Positions 55,131 to 63,923 of a stretch of 64,000 bases of DNA are shown here, in pieces. A model generated the notes under the pieces. That model saw only the letters and a list, made by a program, of their open reading frames with translations. It did not search any database and had not been told where the DNA came from. The number at the start of each line of letters is the position of its first letter. Positions within the stretch are counted from its first letter, which is position 1. The stretch lies in NCBI RefSeq assembly GCF_031844685.1, contig NZ_CP134605.1, positions 5,678,001 through 5,742,000 of the forward strand, in the 5' to 3' direction. This DNA is from Streptomyces sp. ITFR-21. GTDB taxonomy: Bacteria; Actinomycetota; Actinomycetes; Streptomycetales; Streptomycetaceae. A program made the translations under genes and the position numbers.

Positions 55131-55975
55131 CGCGCCGCCAGCCAGTCCAGGCAGGCCCGCACATCGGCCGACGGGCCCTGGCCGGGCGGGGGTTCCGCGC
55201 TGAGCACGGTGTCCTGCTCCATGACGTACCAGCCGTCGTATCCCGCGGCCTCCAGCGCGCCGACCAGCCCGCCGAGGTCCACGTCCCCCTCACCGAACCG
55301 GCGGTAGAGGCCGGCGCCGACCGCGGCGGTGTACGAGGTGCGGCCGGCGCGGACGTCGGCGGCCACGGACGCCGACACGTCCTTGAGGTGGACATGGGCG
55401 ACCCGGTCGGCGGCGCGGCCGGCCAGCGCCACCGGGTCCGTACCGCCGACGAGCAGATGGCCGGTGTCGAGGCAGAGGCCGACGGAGCTGCCCTCCAGCA
55501 CCCGGTCCACCTCGGCGGGACCCTCCACGACCGTGCCGACATGGGGGTGGAGGGCCGCGGTGACGCCCAGCGAGGCGGCCAGCGAGGCGACGGCGTCCAG
55601 CCGGGCCAGCAGGGTCCGCCAGCCGGCCGGGGAGACCTCGGGGCGGGCGTCGTAGCCGTCCTGCCCGGTGGCGGCGGCGAGCACCAGGGTGCGGGCGCCG
55701 GCCGCGGTGAAGCGGTCGAGCGCGGCCCGCACGCCCGGCAGCGGATCGTGGCCCGGTTCGTGCAGCACGGCGGGGACGAAACCGCCGACCGCGGTCACCC
55801 CGCGGGCCGCCAGCAGCGGGCCCGGCAGGAAGCCGTCGGGGCCGAACTCACTCGCCGTCAGGCTCAGCCCGGCCATCTCCTCCAGTACCCGCTCAGGCGT
55901 CAACTGGTGGCCCCAGCCCGGGACTTCGCACACGCCCCAGGAGATGGGGGCGCCCGCGATCCGGTTCCGCCTCAC
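55127..55975 (-). CDS. iolE: Inosose dehydratase
   Basis: A 282-residue xylose-isomerase-like TIM barrel that dehydrates 2-keto-myo-inositol. It starts IAGAPISWGVCEVPGWGHQL, the usual IolE opening; metal-site residues are in ALHPHVGTVVEGPAEVDRVL and GLCLDTGHLLVGGTDPVAL, with AHVHLKDVSASVAADVRAG and GWYVMEQDTVL at the end of the barrel. GTG 55975 overlaps the iolG stop (GTGA), so it is preferred over an ATG at 56065. Confidence 0.9.
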   Translation of the reverse strand: MRRNRIAGAPISWGVCEVPGWGHQLTPERVLEEMAGLSLTASEFGPDGFLPGPLLAARGVTAVGGFVPAVLHEPGHDPLPGVRAALDRFTAAGARTLVLAAATGQDGYDARPEVSPAGWRTLLARLDAVASLAASLGVTAALHPHVGTVVEGPAEVDRVLEGSSVGLCLDTGHLLVGGTDPVALAGRAADRVAHVHLKDVSASVAADVRAGRTSYTAAVGAGLYRRFGEGDVDLGGLVGALEAAGYDGWYVMEQDTVLSAEPPPGQGPSADVRACLDWLAAR

Positions 55976-57012
55976 GTCACCACCCCGATCCGCTCGCCCG
56001 GCCGCACCGCCGACTCCATCTCGGCCACCCGCACCGGGCGCCGTTCGCGGCGCGACACCTCGCACGCCTCGGCCACCAGCAGCGCCCGCAGCGCGTCCCG
56101 ACCATCGCAGGGATTGGCGGCCTCGCCGCGCGCGACGCGCACGAACGCGTCGATCTCGGCCCGGTAGGCGGACCCGAAACGCTCCAGGAAGCCGGTCCAG
56201 CCGTCCGGCCGCCCACCCGGCGCGCCCGGTTCGACCGAGGTCAGCGGCGCCCGCGGCCCGCCGCCCACCGTCAGCTGGTCCTCGGTCCCGGCCAGCTCCA
56301 TCCGCACGTCATACCCGGCGGCGTGGTAGCGGGCCGCGGTCGCCGTCGCCAGCACCCCGCCCTCCAGGGTGAGCAGCGCGGTGGCGGTGTCCACGTCGCC
56401 CGCGGCCCGGAAGTAGTCCGCGCCCACGTTCGCCCCGGTCGCGTACACCTCGGTGATCTCGCGGCCGGTGACCCAGCGCAGGACGTCGAAGTCGTGGATC
56501 AGGCAGTCCCGGTACAGGCCGCCGGACAGCGGCACATACGCCTCGGGCGGCGGCTGCCCGTCGGAGCTGACGGTCCGTACGGTGTGCAGCCGGCCCACCC
56601 GCCCGGCCCGCAGCGCCGCGCGGGCGGCCAGGTAACCGGGGTCGAAACGCCGCTGGAAGCCGACCTGGAGCACACCGCCGGCCCGGTCGACCGCCCGCAG
56701 CGCGGCGAGGGTGCCCGGCAGGTCCACGGCGACGGGCTTCTCGCAGAACACCGGGACACCGGCGCGGGCCGCCGCCGCGATCTGCCCGGCGTGCGCGGCG
56801 GTCGCGCTGGCGATCACCACCGCGTCGGGGCGGCCGGCCCACAGCGCCTCCACCGGACAGGCGGTGCCGCCGTGCGCCGCCGCGAGCCGCCGGGCCCGCG
56901 CCGGATCGGCGTCCGCCACCAGCAGCCCGCCGACCTCCGGGTGCGCCGCCAGCGTCGCGGCGTGGAAGGCGCCGATCCGCCCGGCGCCGAGAAGTCCGAT
57001 CCGCATCCCCAT
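55972..57012 (-). CDS. iolG: Inositol 2-dehydrogenase (Gfo/Idh/MocA family)
   Basis: A 346-residue NAD-dependent dehydrogenase that oxidises myo-inositol to 2-keto-myo-inositol, the first step. The Rossmann motif is IGLLGAGRIGAFHAATLA, the substrate-binding EKP motif is VFCEKPVAVDLPG (about 91-103), and the catalytic Asp-His are in GGLYRDCLIHDFDVLRW (about 165-181). ATG 57012 is used, with ATG 57006 possible. It heads the operon and faces a divergent GntR regulator across a region with a TGTCCGGACA palindrome. Related scyllo- or chiro-inositol dehydrogenases look alike, but the operon supports myo-inositol use. Confidence 0.88.
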   Translation of the reverse strand: MGMRIGLLGAGRIGAFHAATLAAHPEVGGLLVADADPARARRLAAAHGGTACPVEALWAGRPDAVVIASATAAHAGQIAAAARAGVPVFCEKPVAVDLPGTLAALRAVDRAGGVLQVGFQRRFDPGYLAARAALRAGRVGRLHTVRTVSSDGQPPPEAYVPLSGGLYRDCLIHDFDVLRWVTGREITEVYATGANVGADYFRAAGDVDTATALLTLEGGVLATATAARYHAAGYDVRMELAGTEDQLTVGGGPRAPLTSVEPGAPGGRPDGWTGFLERFGSAYRAEIDAFVRVARGEAANPCDGRDALRALLVAEACEVSRRERRPVRVAEMESAVRPGERIGVVT

Positions 57013-57148
57013 GTCTGCCCCCTGCCCTTTCGGAACCCCTTCGGAACACCGGCCATGGACCACCGGCATCGGACCACCGGAGCGACGGGGGCGCGTCGGC
57101 TGCGCTCGCTCCCCACCTTCCGCGCCGCCCCGCGCCCTGTCAACGTAT

Positions 57149-57158
57149 TGTCCGGACA
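57149..57158. promoter_or_regulatory. Perfect palindrome between iolG and its GntR regulator
   Basis: TGTCCGGACA lies in the divergent region, 16 bp before the GntR start and 137 bp before iolG. TATTGT overlapping its left edge can be a -10 box for the GntR gene, so binding would repress it. HutC-type GntR proteins bind similar GTnnnnAC palindromes. Confidence 0.55.
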
Positions 57159-57173
57159 TAAGGACTTCCGGTC

Positions 57174-57968
57174 ATGATGCCCTCCCGATACCCTCCCCTC
57201 GTGCCCAAGCACGAGCCGACGCACGATTCCGCCCTGTCGCGCCTGGCGGTCGACCGGGCGAGCCCGGTACCGCTCTACTTCCAGGTCGCCCGGCAGCTGG
57301 AAGCCGCGATCGAGGACGGCGCGCTCACCCCCGGCAGTCTGCTCGGCAACGAGGTCGAGCTGGCCGCCCGGCTCGGCCTGTCCCGCCCCACCGTGCGCCA
57401 GGCCATCCAGTCGCTGGTCGACAAGGGCCTGCTGGTACGCCGCCGCGGTGTCGGCACCCAGGTGGTGCACAGCCGGGTCGCCCGCCGGCTGGAGCTGAGC
57501 AGCCTGTACGACGACCTGCTCGCCGCCGGACTGGACCCGACCACCCGGGTGCTGCGCAACACCCGGGCGCGCGCCCCCGCCGACGTGGCCGCCGCGCTCG
57601 GCCTGCCGGAGTCCGGGCAGGTGGCGGTGGTGCACCGGGTGCGGCTGACGCAAGGCGAACCGATGGCGTACCTGTGCAACTACCTGCCCTGCGACCTGCT
57701 GGAACTGGCCGACGGCCAGCTGGAGGCCACCGGGCTCTACGCGCTGATGCGGCACCGCGGCATCACCCTGCACAGCGCCCAGCAGACGGTCGGCGCCCGC
57801 ACCGCCACCGACGAGGAGTGCCGGCTGCTCGCCGAACCGCCCGGCGCCGCGCTGCTGACCATGCAGCGCACCACGTACGACGACCGGGGCCGCCCGGTGG
57901 AGTACGGCAGCCACCTCTACCGGGCCTCCCGTTACGCCTTTGAGTTCCGGCTGCTGGTCCGCGGGTGA
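57174..57968 (+). CDS. GntR/UTRA regulator of inositol catabolism (probable)
   Basis: A 264-residue HutC-type repressor. The winged helix (about 25-95) has VPLYFQVARQLEAAIEDGAL and LAARLGLSRPTVRQAIQSLV; the UTRA domain (about 105-260) has GQVAVVHRVRLTQGEPMAYL and RPVEYGSHLYRASRYAFEFR. ATG 57174 is preceded by AAGGA nine bases upstream; GTG 57201 has no ribosome site. Divergent placement next to iolG and a palindrome between them make it the likely repressor of the iol operon. Ligand (an inositol intermediate) is inferred from context. Confidence 0.83.
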   Translation: MMPSRYPPLVPKHEPTHDSALSRLAVDRASPVPLYFQVARQLEAAIEDGALTPGSLLGNEVELAARLGLSRPTVRQAIQSLVDKGLLVRRRGVGTQVVHSRVARRLELSSLYDDLLAAGLDPTTRVLRNTRARAPADVAAALGLPESGQVAVVHRVRLTQGEPMAYLCNYLPCDLLELADGQLEATGLYALMRHRGITLHSAQQTVGARTATDEECRLLAEPPGAALLTMQRTTYDDRGRPVEYGSHLYRASRYAFEFRLLVRG

Positions 57969-58375
57969 CCGCCCGCCTCTCCCGCGCCCCACGGTCGCCC
58001 CACCTCTTGACGGATACCCGGCCCGCCGGAAAGGTCCCTCGGAACACTTCCTGAACACTTGCCCCGGACCCCGTGCGGCGCTCCGTCCCCGGCCGCGACG
58101 GGAACGGCACGGCGAACGGCACGGCGAACGACGAGGAGGGCACAGAAGGCACGGAAGGGCGGAAGCGGGCGGTGCCGGCGGGGTTGACCGCTTCGTGCCG
58201 GCCGGGCACGGCATGCTGACCGGTGGCCCCACCGAGGAGGACATTACGCTGGACCCCGCCGACCCGGGAGATGGCCGGCGCCGACGAGCCCGACCAGCCG
58301 ATCCACGAACTGAGCCGTACACCGTCCGACGCCGCGTCGTACGGTACCGGACCGCACCGACCCGGAGAGCAGCGC
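57969..58375. other. Intergenic region upstream of the ROK kinase
   Basis: About 400 bp. GAACACTT occurs twice near 58040-58060, and GGCACGGCGAAC repeats near 58108-58130. A TTGACG at about 58014 could be a -35 box. Open frames here look non-coding; the ROK start may lie upstream of 58376, at GTG 58223 or ATG 58271. Confidence 0.4.
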
Positions 58376-59524
58376 TTGAGTGCCAACCGTGAACGCGTCT
58401 ACCGCGGCGGTGCCGCCCGTGCCACGGTGTGGCAGAGCGTCGGCATGCGCGACCGCAGGGAGCGCCGCTCGCACCTGACCGCGCCGCGCGTCCCCACCGT
58501 CGGCATCGACATCGGCGGCACCAAGGTGATGGCCGGGGTGGTGGACGCCGACGGCGTCATCCTGGAGACGATCCGCACCGAGACCCCGGACAAGTCCAAG
58601 AGCCCCAAGGTCGTCGAGGACACCATCGTCGAGCTGGTGCTCGACCTGTCCGAGCGGCACGACGTGCACGCGGTCGGCATCGGCGCCGCCGGCTGGGTGG
58701 ACGCCGACCGCTCCCGGGTGCTGTTCGCCCCGCACCTGGCCTGGCGCGACGAGCCGCTGCGCGAACGCCTCGCCGACCGGCTGCTGGTGCCGGTGATGGT
58801 CGACAACGACGCCAACACCGCCGCCTGGGCCGAATGGCGCTTCGGCGCCGGCCGCGGTGAGAGCGACCTGGTGATGATCACCCTCGGCACCGGCATCGGC
58901 GGCGCCATCCTGGAGGACGGCCGGGTCAAGCGCGGCCGGTACGGGGTGGCCGGCGAGTTCGGCCACATGCAGGTGGTGCAGGGCGGCCACCGCTGCGCCT
59001 GCGGCAACCGCGGCTGCTGGGAGCAGTACAGCTCCGGCAACGCCCTGGTCAGGGAGGCCCGCGAGATGGCCGCGGCGGACTCCCCGGTCGCCTACGGGAT
59101 CATCGACCGGGTCGGCGGCAGCATCCGGGAGATCACCGGGCCGCTGATCACCGAACTGGCCCGCGAGGGCGACCCGATGTGCGTCGAGCTGTTCCAGGAC
59201 ATCGGGCAGTGGCTCGGCATCGGCATCGCCAACCTCGCCGCCGCGCTCGACCCGTCCTGCTTCGTCATCGGCGGCGGTGTCAGCGCCGCCGATGACCTGC
59301 TGATCAACCCGGCCAGGGACGCCTTCCGGCGCAACCTCACCGGCCGCGGCTACCGGCCCGAGGCGCGTATCGTCAAGGCCGAACTGGGCCCGGAGGCCGG
59401 TATGGTCGGGGCCGCCGACCTGGCGCGGCTGGTCGCCCGCCGCTTCCGCCGCGCCAACCGGCGGCGCGTCGAGCGGTACGAGCGCCACGGCCGGGTCTAC
59501 GGAGGGCAGGAGGCCGACTCGTGA
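58376..59524 (+). CDS. ROK-family sugar kinase (glucokinase-like)
   Basis: A 382-residue kinase of the ROK family, distinct from the repressor at 46.3 kb because catalytic residues are intact: phosphate motif GIDIGGTKVMAGVVDADG (near residue 40), the base in MVDNDANTAAWAEWRFGAG, LVMITLGTGIGGAIL, the zinc motif CACGNRGCWEQYSSGNALV and CFVIGGGVSAADDLL. It probably phosphorylates glucose or a related hexose with ATP in the cytoplasm. The TTG at 58376 is chosen for the GGAGAG six bases upstream; the N-terminal 40 residues are variable. It overlaps the next gene by four bases (GTGA). Confidence 0.85.
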   Translation: MSANRERVYRGGAARATVWQSVGMRDRRERRSHLTAPRVPTVGIDIGGTKVMAGVVDADGVILETIRTETPDKSKSPKVVEDTIVELVLDLSERHDVHAVGIGAAGWVDADRSRVLFAPHLAWRDEPLRERLADRLLVPVMVDNDANTAAWAEWRFGAGRGESDLVMITLGTGIGGAILEDGRVKRGRYGVAGEFGHMQVVQGGHRCACGNRGCWEQYSSGNALVREAREMAAADSPVAYGIIDRVGGSIREITGPLITELAREGDPMCVELFQDIGQWLGIGIANLAAALDPSCFVIGGGVSAADDLLINPARDAFRRNLTGRGYRPEARIVKAELGPEAGMVGAADLARLVARRFRRANRRRVERYERHGRVYGGQEADS

Positions 59525-60510
59525 CGACGACCCCCGACCGGCGTACCGCGCCCGCCCCCGGGGCGGAAGCGGACGACCGGGCGGCGGGCGCGCCGGCCGA
59601 CCCGGCCGACCCGGCCGACCCACCGGACGCCGCCCACCCACCAAATCCGGCCGGCCCGGCGGACGCGGCGGATCCGCCCGCCGCGACCGGTGAGCCGGTC
59701 CTGCCGCGCGGGCGGCCCGGATCCACCGGGCTGCCCGAACCGCGCGACCCGTTCGACGCGTCCCATGCGACGCAGGCACCGGCGCCGCCCGTCCAGTCCG
59801 ACGATCCGACCGCCACCGCCACCGGCGGCACCGCGGCGCCCGCCGCCGCTCCTTTCGCCGCTCCTGTCACCACCGACCCCCCACCCGACGACCAGCCCGA
59901 GCAGATGAGCACACCACAGACGTTCCCCTCACAGCACCCCGCCGGCGTCCAGCGCGCCCGGCGGGGCCCCCGTCCGCCGCGCGACGCCCCCCGCTGGGTC
60001 CGCTGGACCGTGCTCCCGCTGCTGGTCCTGGTGCCCATCGGCTACGTCGCCGTCTCCGCCGAGCAGAGCCGCGACAGCGGTGAGGACAAGCAGCAGGAAG
60101 CCGCCGTCCGGCACCTGACCCGGGCCAAGCCCAGCTCGCTCCAGCAGCGCATCTACCAGGTGCCCTTCCCGGCCGGCGCCCGCAACCAGGGCTACCTGGA
60201 AACCAACTCCTGGGACGTCAGCGTGCTGTTCGCCCAGTTCACCACCACCGCCGGCGGCCTCGACACCTTCCTGGCCAAGACCGGCACCAGCCGCACCGCC
60301 CTGCGGCCGGGCCACGACACGATCACACCGGTCCGGGCGGCACGGGCCGGCTGGGACTTCACCGTCCACCGCAGCTACGCGGGGATCGCCCTGCACCAGG
60401 TCGGCGACAAGCCCGACCACGACATCATGGTGGATCTGACGGACCCCGACGCCCCGAGCGTGTACGTCGTGTCGACCGTCAACTTCCAGCACGGCTTCGG
60501 GGGCGGGTGA
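59521..60510 (+). CDS. Membrane-anchored protein with a long disordered N-terminus, unknown
   Basis: A 329-residue protein coupled to the ROK kinase (GTGA overlap). The first 150 or so residues are Pro/Ala/Asp-rich with short repeats (ADPADPADPPDAAHPPNPAG). One membrane helix (WTVLPLLVLVPIGYVAVSAE, about 161-180) is followed by an outer domain of about 145 residues: RIYQVPFPAGARNQGYLETN, WDVSVLFAQFTTTAGGLDTF and AGWDFTVHRSYAGIALHQVG. The cytoplasmic disorder and exported domain may connect kinase and membrane, but no family or function is recognised. Confidence 0.68.
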   Translation: MTTTPDRRTAPAPGAEADDRAAGAPADPADPADPPDAAHPPNPAGPADAADPPAATGEPVLPRGRPGSTGLPEPRDPFDASHATQAPAPPVQSDDPTATATGGTAAPAAAPFAAPVTTDPPPDDQPEQMSTPQTFPSQHPAGVQRARRGPRPPRDAPRWVRWTVLPLLVLVPIGYVAVSAEQSRDSGEDKQQEAAVRHLTRAKPSSLQQRIYQVPFPAGARNQGYLETNSWDVSVLFAQFTTTAGGLDTFLAKTGTSRTALRPGHDTITPVRAARAGWDFTVHRSYAGIALHQVGDKPDHDIMVDLTDPDAPSVYVVSTVNFQHGFGGG

Positions 60511-60532
60511 CCCCACCCCCGCCTTCACTCGA

Positions 60533-60544
60533 TAGCGTGAGGCG
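60533..60544 (+). promoter_or_regulatory. -10 box of a leaderless transcript
   Basis: TAGCGT at 60533-60538 ends six bases before ATG 60545, and no ribosome site intervenes. Confidence 0.6.
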
Positions 60545-61858
60545 ATGAGCGAGACGACCGACCAGGCCGCCACCACGTACGACGCGTTCAACGACGGGTT
60601 CGACGAACGTGACGACCTGCTGCAGCCCCCGCTGCAGTACCGCTTCGACGGGCCCGACGACGCCCCGGTGCTCGTGCTGGGCCCCGCGCTGGGCGCGACC
60701 TGGCACATGTGGGACCGCCAGCTGCCGCAGCTCAGCGACGAGTGGCGGGTCCTGCGGTACGAGCTGCCCGGCCACGGCGGCGCGCCCGCCGACCCCGCCT
60801 ACTCCGTCGACGACCTGGCCCGGCGGCTGCTGGCGGTCCTCGACGACGAGGGCATCGACAGCTTCGGCTACGCCGGCTGCGGCCTCGGCGCGGCCATCGG
60901 CGCCCGCCTCGCGCTGCTGCGGCCGGACCGGGTGGCCGCGCTCGCCCTGGTCTCGGCCGCCGCCCGCTACGGCACCGCCGACACCTGGCGGCAGCGCGGT
61001 GTCGGGGTCCGGGCCAACGGCCTGGACCGCACCGCCCACTCCACGCCCGAGCGGTGGTTCACCGAGGCGTTCCTGGCCACCCAGCCCGCGATCACCGCGT
61101 GGGCGGTGCAGATGGTCAGGAGCACCGACGCCGCCTGCTACGTCGCCGCCTGCGAGGCGCTGGCCGCCTTCGACATCCGCGACACCGTCGGCAGCATCTC
61201 CGTGCCGACCCTGGTGGTGGCCGGCGCCGACGACACCGAGACGCCGCCCGCCGACGCCCGGCTGCTGGTCGCGGGCATACCCGACGCCCGGCTCGCGGTC
61301 GTCCCCGCGACCGGGCACCTGGCGCCCGTCGAGGAGCCGACCGCCGTCGGCGACCTGCTCGCCCACCACTTCCGGACCGCCTGGTCCGACCACGCCCCCG
61401 CGGCCCTGCCCTTCGCCCCCGCCCCGCCGCCGGTGGCGCCGCGCGCCGCCGCGCCCGCGGCGCCGCCCGCCGGGCCGGACCACTACGCCGAGGGCGTCCG
61501 GCTGCGCCGCGAGCTCACCGGGGACGCCGAGGTCGCGGCGGCGCTGGCCCGCGCGGAGGACTTCGGCGCCGACTTCGAGGCGCTGGCCACCCGCTACGCC
61601 TGGGGCGAGGTCTGGGGCCGGCCGGGGCTGGACCGCCGCACCCGCAGCTTCGTCACCCTCGCCGCGCTGACCGCGCTCGGCCAGCTCACCGAGGTCGCCG
61701 AGCACACCCGCGCGGCCCTGCGCAACGGCCTGACGCCCGCCGAGATCGAGGAGACGCTGCTGCACACCGCCGTCTACTGCGGGCTGCCTGCCGCACGGGC
61801 CGCGATCGACGCCGCCAGGACCGTGATCCGGCAGGAGACCGGCGGCGGCACCCCGTGA
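60545..61858 (+). CDS. Enol-lactonase/carboxymuconolactone decarboxylase fusion, nucleophile missing
   Basis: A 437-residue PcaL-type fusion. The N-terminal alpha/beta-hydrolase (about 25-275) resembles 3-oxoadipate enol-lactone hydrolase: oxyanion region LVLGPALGATWHMWDRQLPQ, YELPGHGGAP, acid VAGADDTETPP and His in ATGHLAPVEEP. The nucleophile elbow, YCGLSLGGAIG in PcaD, reads YAGCGLGAAIG, placing Gly113 (codon 60881-60883, GGC) where Ser is expected. A Pro/Ala linker (about 285-315) precedes an intact carboxymuconolactone decarboxylase domain (about 320-430: FVTLAALTALGQLTEVAEH, GLTPAEIEETLLHTAVYCG). No other protocatechuate genes are nearby, so its part in that pathway is doubtful. Confidence 0.83.
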   Translation: MSETTDQAATTYDAFNDGFDERDDLLQPPLQYRFDGPDDAPVLVLGPALGATWHMWDRQLPQLSDEWRVLRYELPGHGGAPADPAYSVDDLARRLLAVLDDEGIDSFGYAGCGLGAAIGARLALLRPDRVAALALVSAAARYGTADTWRQRGVGVRANGLDRTAHSTPERWFTEAFLATQPAITAWAVQMVRSTDAACYVAACEALAAFDIRDTVGSISVPTLVVAGADDTETPPADARLLVAGIPDARLAVVPATGHLAPVEEPTAVGDLLAHHFRTAWSDHAPAALPFAPAPPPVAPRAAAPAAPPAGPDHYAEGVRLRRELTGDAEVAAALARAEDFGADFEALATRYAWGEVWGRPGLDRRTRSFVTLAALTALGQLTEVAEHTRAALRNGLTPAEIEETLLHTAVYCGLPAARAAIDAARTVIRQETGGGTP

Positions 61859-61987
61859 GCGGCCGGCACCGCGGTCCGGGGCGGCCGGGCCGGTCCGGGC
61901 CGCCCGGTCCTGACGGGCGGGCCCGCGGCGGGCCCGCGGCGGGCCCCGGACGGGCGGGGGCGGGGGCGCGCGTAGCAAGATAAAGGC

Positions 61988-62620
61988 ATGAAGCTGACCA
62001 AGAAGCGGCATGCCTGCGTTCGTCTGGAAAAGGACGGCCGCACCCTCGTCATCGACCCGGGCGCCTTCAGCGAGGAGGACGCCGCGGCCGGCGCCGACGT
62101 CATCCTCGTCACCCACGAGCACCTCGACCACTTCGACGAGGACCGGCTGCGTACCGCCCTGGAGGCCAACCCGGCGGCCGAACTGTGGACGCTCGCCAGC
62201 GTCGCCGACCAGGTCTCGGCGGCGTTCCCCGGCCGGGTGCACACCGTCGGCCACGGCGACACCTTCACCATCGCCGGGTTCGACGTCCAGGTGCACGGCG
62301 AACTGCACGCGGTGATCCACCCCGACATCCCGCGGATCACCAACGTCGGCTACCTGGTGGACGGCTCGGTCTTCCACCCCGGCGACGCGCTGACCGTGCC
62401 GGGCCACCCCGTCGACACCCTGCTGCTGCCCGTGCACGCGCCCTGGAACAAGATCTCCGAGGTCATCGACTACGTGCGCGAGGTCAAGCCGCGGCGCGCC
62501 GTCGACGTGCACGACGCCCTGCTCGCCGACCTGGCCCGGCCGGCCTACGACAGCCAGATCGGCGCCCTCGGCGGCGCCGAGCACCTGCGGCTCACCCCGG
62601 GCGACACCGCGCGGGCCTGA
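61988..62620 (+). CDS. Metallo-beta-lactamase-fold hydrolase
   Basis: A 210-residue compact MBL-fold protein. It has the metal motif VTHEHLDHFDEDRL (HxHxDH, about residues 42-55), further ligands in VHGELHAVIHPDIPRITNVG and the Asp in SVFHPGDALTVPG, and LLLPVHAPWNKISEVIDYV near the end. It resembles the UlaG/YtnP-like group of small cytoplasmic MBL proteins; the substrate is unknown. Upstream AAGATA five bases before ATG 61988 suggests a leaderless transcript. The exonuclease gene follows after 50 bases. Confidence 0.85.
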   Translation: MKLTKKRHACVRLEKDGRTLVIDPGAFSEEDAAAGADVILVTHEHLDHFDEDRLRTALEANPAAELWTLASVADQVSAAFPGRVHTVGHGDTFTIAGFDVQVHGELHAVIHPDIPRITNVGYLVDGSVFHPGDALTVPGHPVDTLLLPVHAPWNKISEVIDYVREVKPRRAVDVHDALLADLARPAYDSQIGALGGAEHLRLTPGDTARA

Positions 62621-62657
62621 CACCGGACCGCCACGGCCGGCTGTCGGACCCAGCCGC

Positions 62658-62670
62658 TAGGTTGGCAGGC
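62658..62670 (+). promoter_or_regulatory. -10 box of the leaderless exonuclease III transcript
   Basis: TAGGTT at 62658-62663 is seven bases before ATG 62671. No ribosome-binding site fits that start. Confidence 0.55.
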
Positions 62671-63450
62671 ATGCGCATCGCGACCTGGAACGTCAACTCG
62701 ATCACCGCCCGCCTGCCGCGGCTGCTGGCCTGGCTGGAGAGCAGCGGCACGGACGTGCTGTGCGTCCAGGAGACCAAGTGCACCGACGAGCAGTTCCCGT
62801 ACGCCGCGCTGCGCGAGCTGGGCTACGAGGCCGCGGTGCAGGCCACCGGCCGGTGGAACGGCGTGGCGGTGATCTCCCGGGCCGGCCTGGCGGACGTCGT
62901 GCGCGGCCTGCCCGGCGGCCCGCGGTACGAGGAGGTGGCCGAGCCCCGGGCGGTCGCCGCGACCTGCGGGCCGGTCCGGGTCTGGTCGGTCTACGTGCCC
63001 AACGGCCGCGAGGTGGACCACCCGCACTTCGCGTACAAGCTGGCCTGGCTGGAGGCGCTGCGAGCCGCCGTCGCCGGGGACGCGGCGGGGGAGCGGCCCT
63101 TCGCGGTCCTCGGCGACTACAACGTGGCACCCACCGACGACGACGTCTTCGACCCCGCGTTCTTCGAGGGCCTCACCCACGTCACCCCCGCCGAGCGGGC
63201 CGCGCTCGCGACACTGCGCGGCGCCGGCCTGACCGACGTGGTGCCGCGCCCGCTCAAGTACGACCACCCGTACACGTACTGGGACTACCGGCAGCTGGCC
63301 TTCCCCAAGAACCGGGGCATGCGCATCGACCTGGTCTACGGCAACGCGCCGTTCGCCACGGCCGCCACCGACGCGTACGTCGACCGCGAGGAGCGCAAGG
63401 GCAAGGGCTCCTCCGACCACGCGCCGGTGGTGGTCGACCTGGACCTCTGA
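62671..63450 (+). CDS. xth: Exodeoxyribonuclease III
   Basis: A 259-residue EEP-superfamily nuclease of base-excision repair with AP-endonuclease and 3'-exonuclease activity. Conserved active-site segments: MRIATWNVNSITARLPRLL (Asn7), VLCVQETKCTDEQFP (metal Glu), VWSVYVPNGREVDHPHFAYK (Tyr), AVLGDYNVAPTDDDVFD (Asp-Asn), RGMRIDLVYG and the terminal GKGSSDHAPVVVDL (Asp-His). Full length for the family. The transcript is probably leaderless, and it stands as its own unit. Confidence 0.93.
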   Translation: MRIATWNVNSITARLPRLLAWLESSGTDVLCVQETKCTDEQFPYAALRELGYEAAVQATGRWNGVAVISRAGLADVVRGLPGGPRYEEVAEPRAVAATCGPVRVWSVYVPNGREVDHPHFAYKLAWLEALRAAVAGDAAGERPFAVLGDYNVAPTDDDVFDPAFFEGLTHVTPAERAALATLRGAGLTDVVPRPLKYDHPYTYWDYRQLAFPKNRGMRIDLVYGNAPFATAATDAYVDREERKGKGSSDHAPVVVDLDL

Positions 63451-63548
63451 TCGCCGCCCCGCGCCGCAGGTCATATACCGGCCTCGGTCGGGCACACATC
63501 GGGTGCTTCCTGTGGTCGGCCGGGGCCGGGAGTGCCAGGCTGGAGCGC

Positions 63549-63923
63549 ATGGACATCTCCCCGGACGGCACCGGCATCGCCGAACTCCTCGCCGAATGCG
63601 AGCTGCTGCGAGCCCGCGCCGCCGACGACGGGGTCGAACTCGACAACTTGGAAGGCTCGCTGGCCGCCCTGGACCAGCTGGTGCCCAGCTGGCGCGACGA
63701 CCCCGAGGCGCTGGCCGAACTCGGCAACGACGCCGGCCTCTACCTCGGCACGGTCGTCGTGCACACCGTCCCCGGCGCCGCCTGGCAGATCTGGCCCGAC
63801 GGCCGCCCGACGGTCCGCCTCGCCTCCGGCCGCGAGATCGACACGGTGGAGATCGGCCACAGCTGGGCCGACAGCGGCAGCCCGGAACTCTCCCAGATCC
63901 TCGCCGAGGCCGCGGAGGACTAG
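63549..63923 (+). CDS. Small DUF6278-like protein, function unknown
   Basis: A 124-residue acidic protein. It has a helical N-terminal half (GIAELLAECELLRARAADDG, SLAALDQLVPSWRDDPEALA) and a short alpha-beta half (GLYLGTVVVHTVPGAAWQIW, DGRPTVRLASGREIDTVEIG). It is soluble with no catalytic signature. It resembles a small streptomycete family annotated DUF6278, an assignment from memory. ATG 63549 has GGAG close upstream. Its TAG stop begins a copy of the dispersed element. Confidence 0.62.
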   Translation: MDISPDGTGIAELLAECELLRARAADDGVELDNLEGSLAALDQLVPSWRDDPEALAELGNDAGLYLGTVVVHTVPGAAWQIWPDGRPTVRLASGREIDTVEIGHSWADSGSPELSQILAEAAED

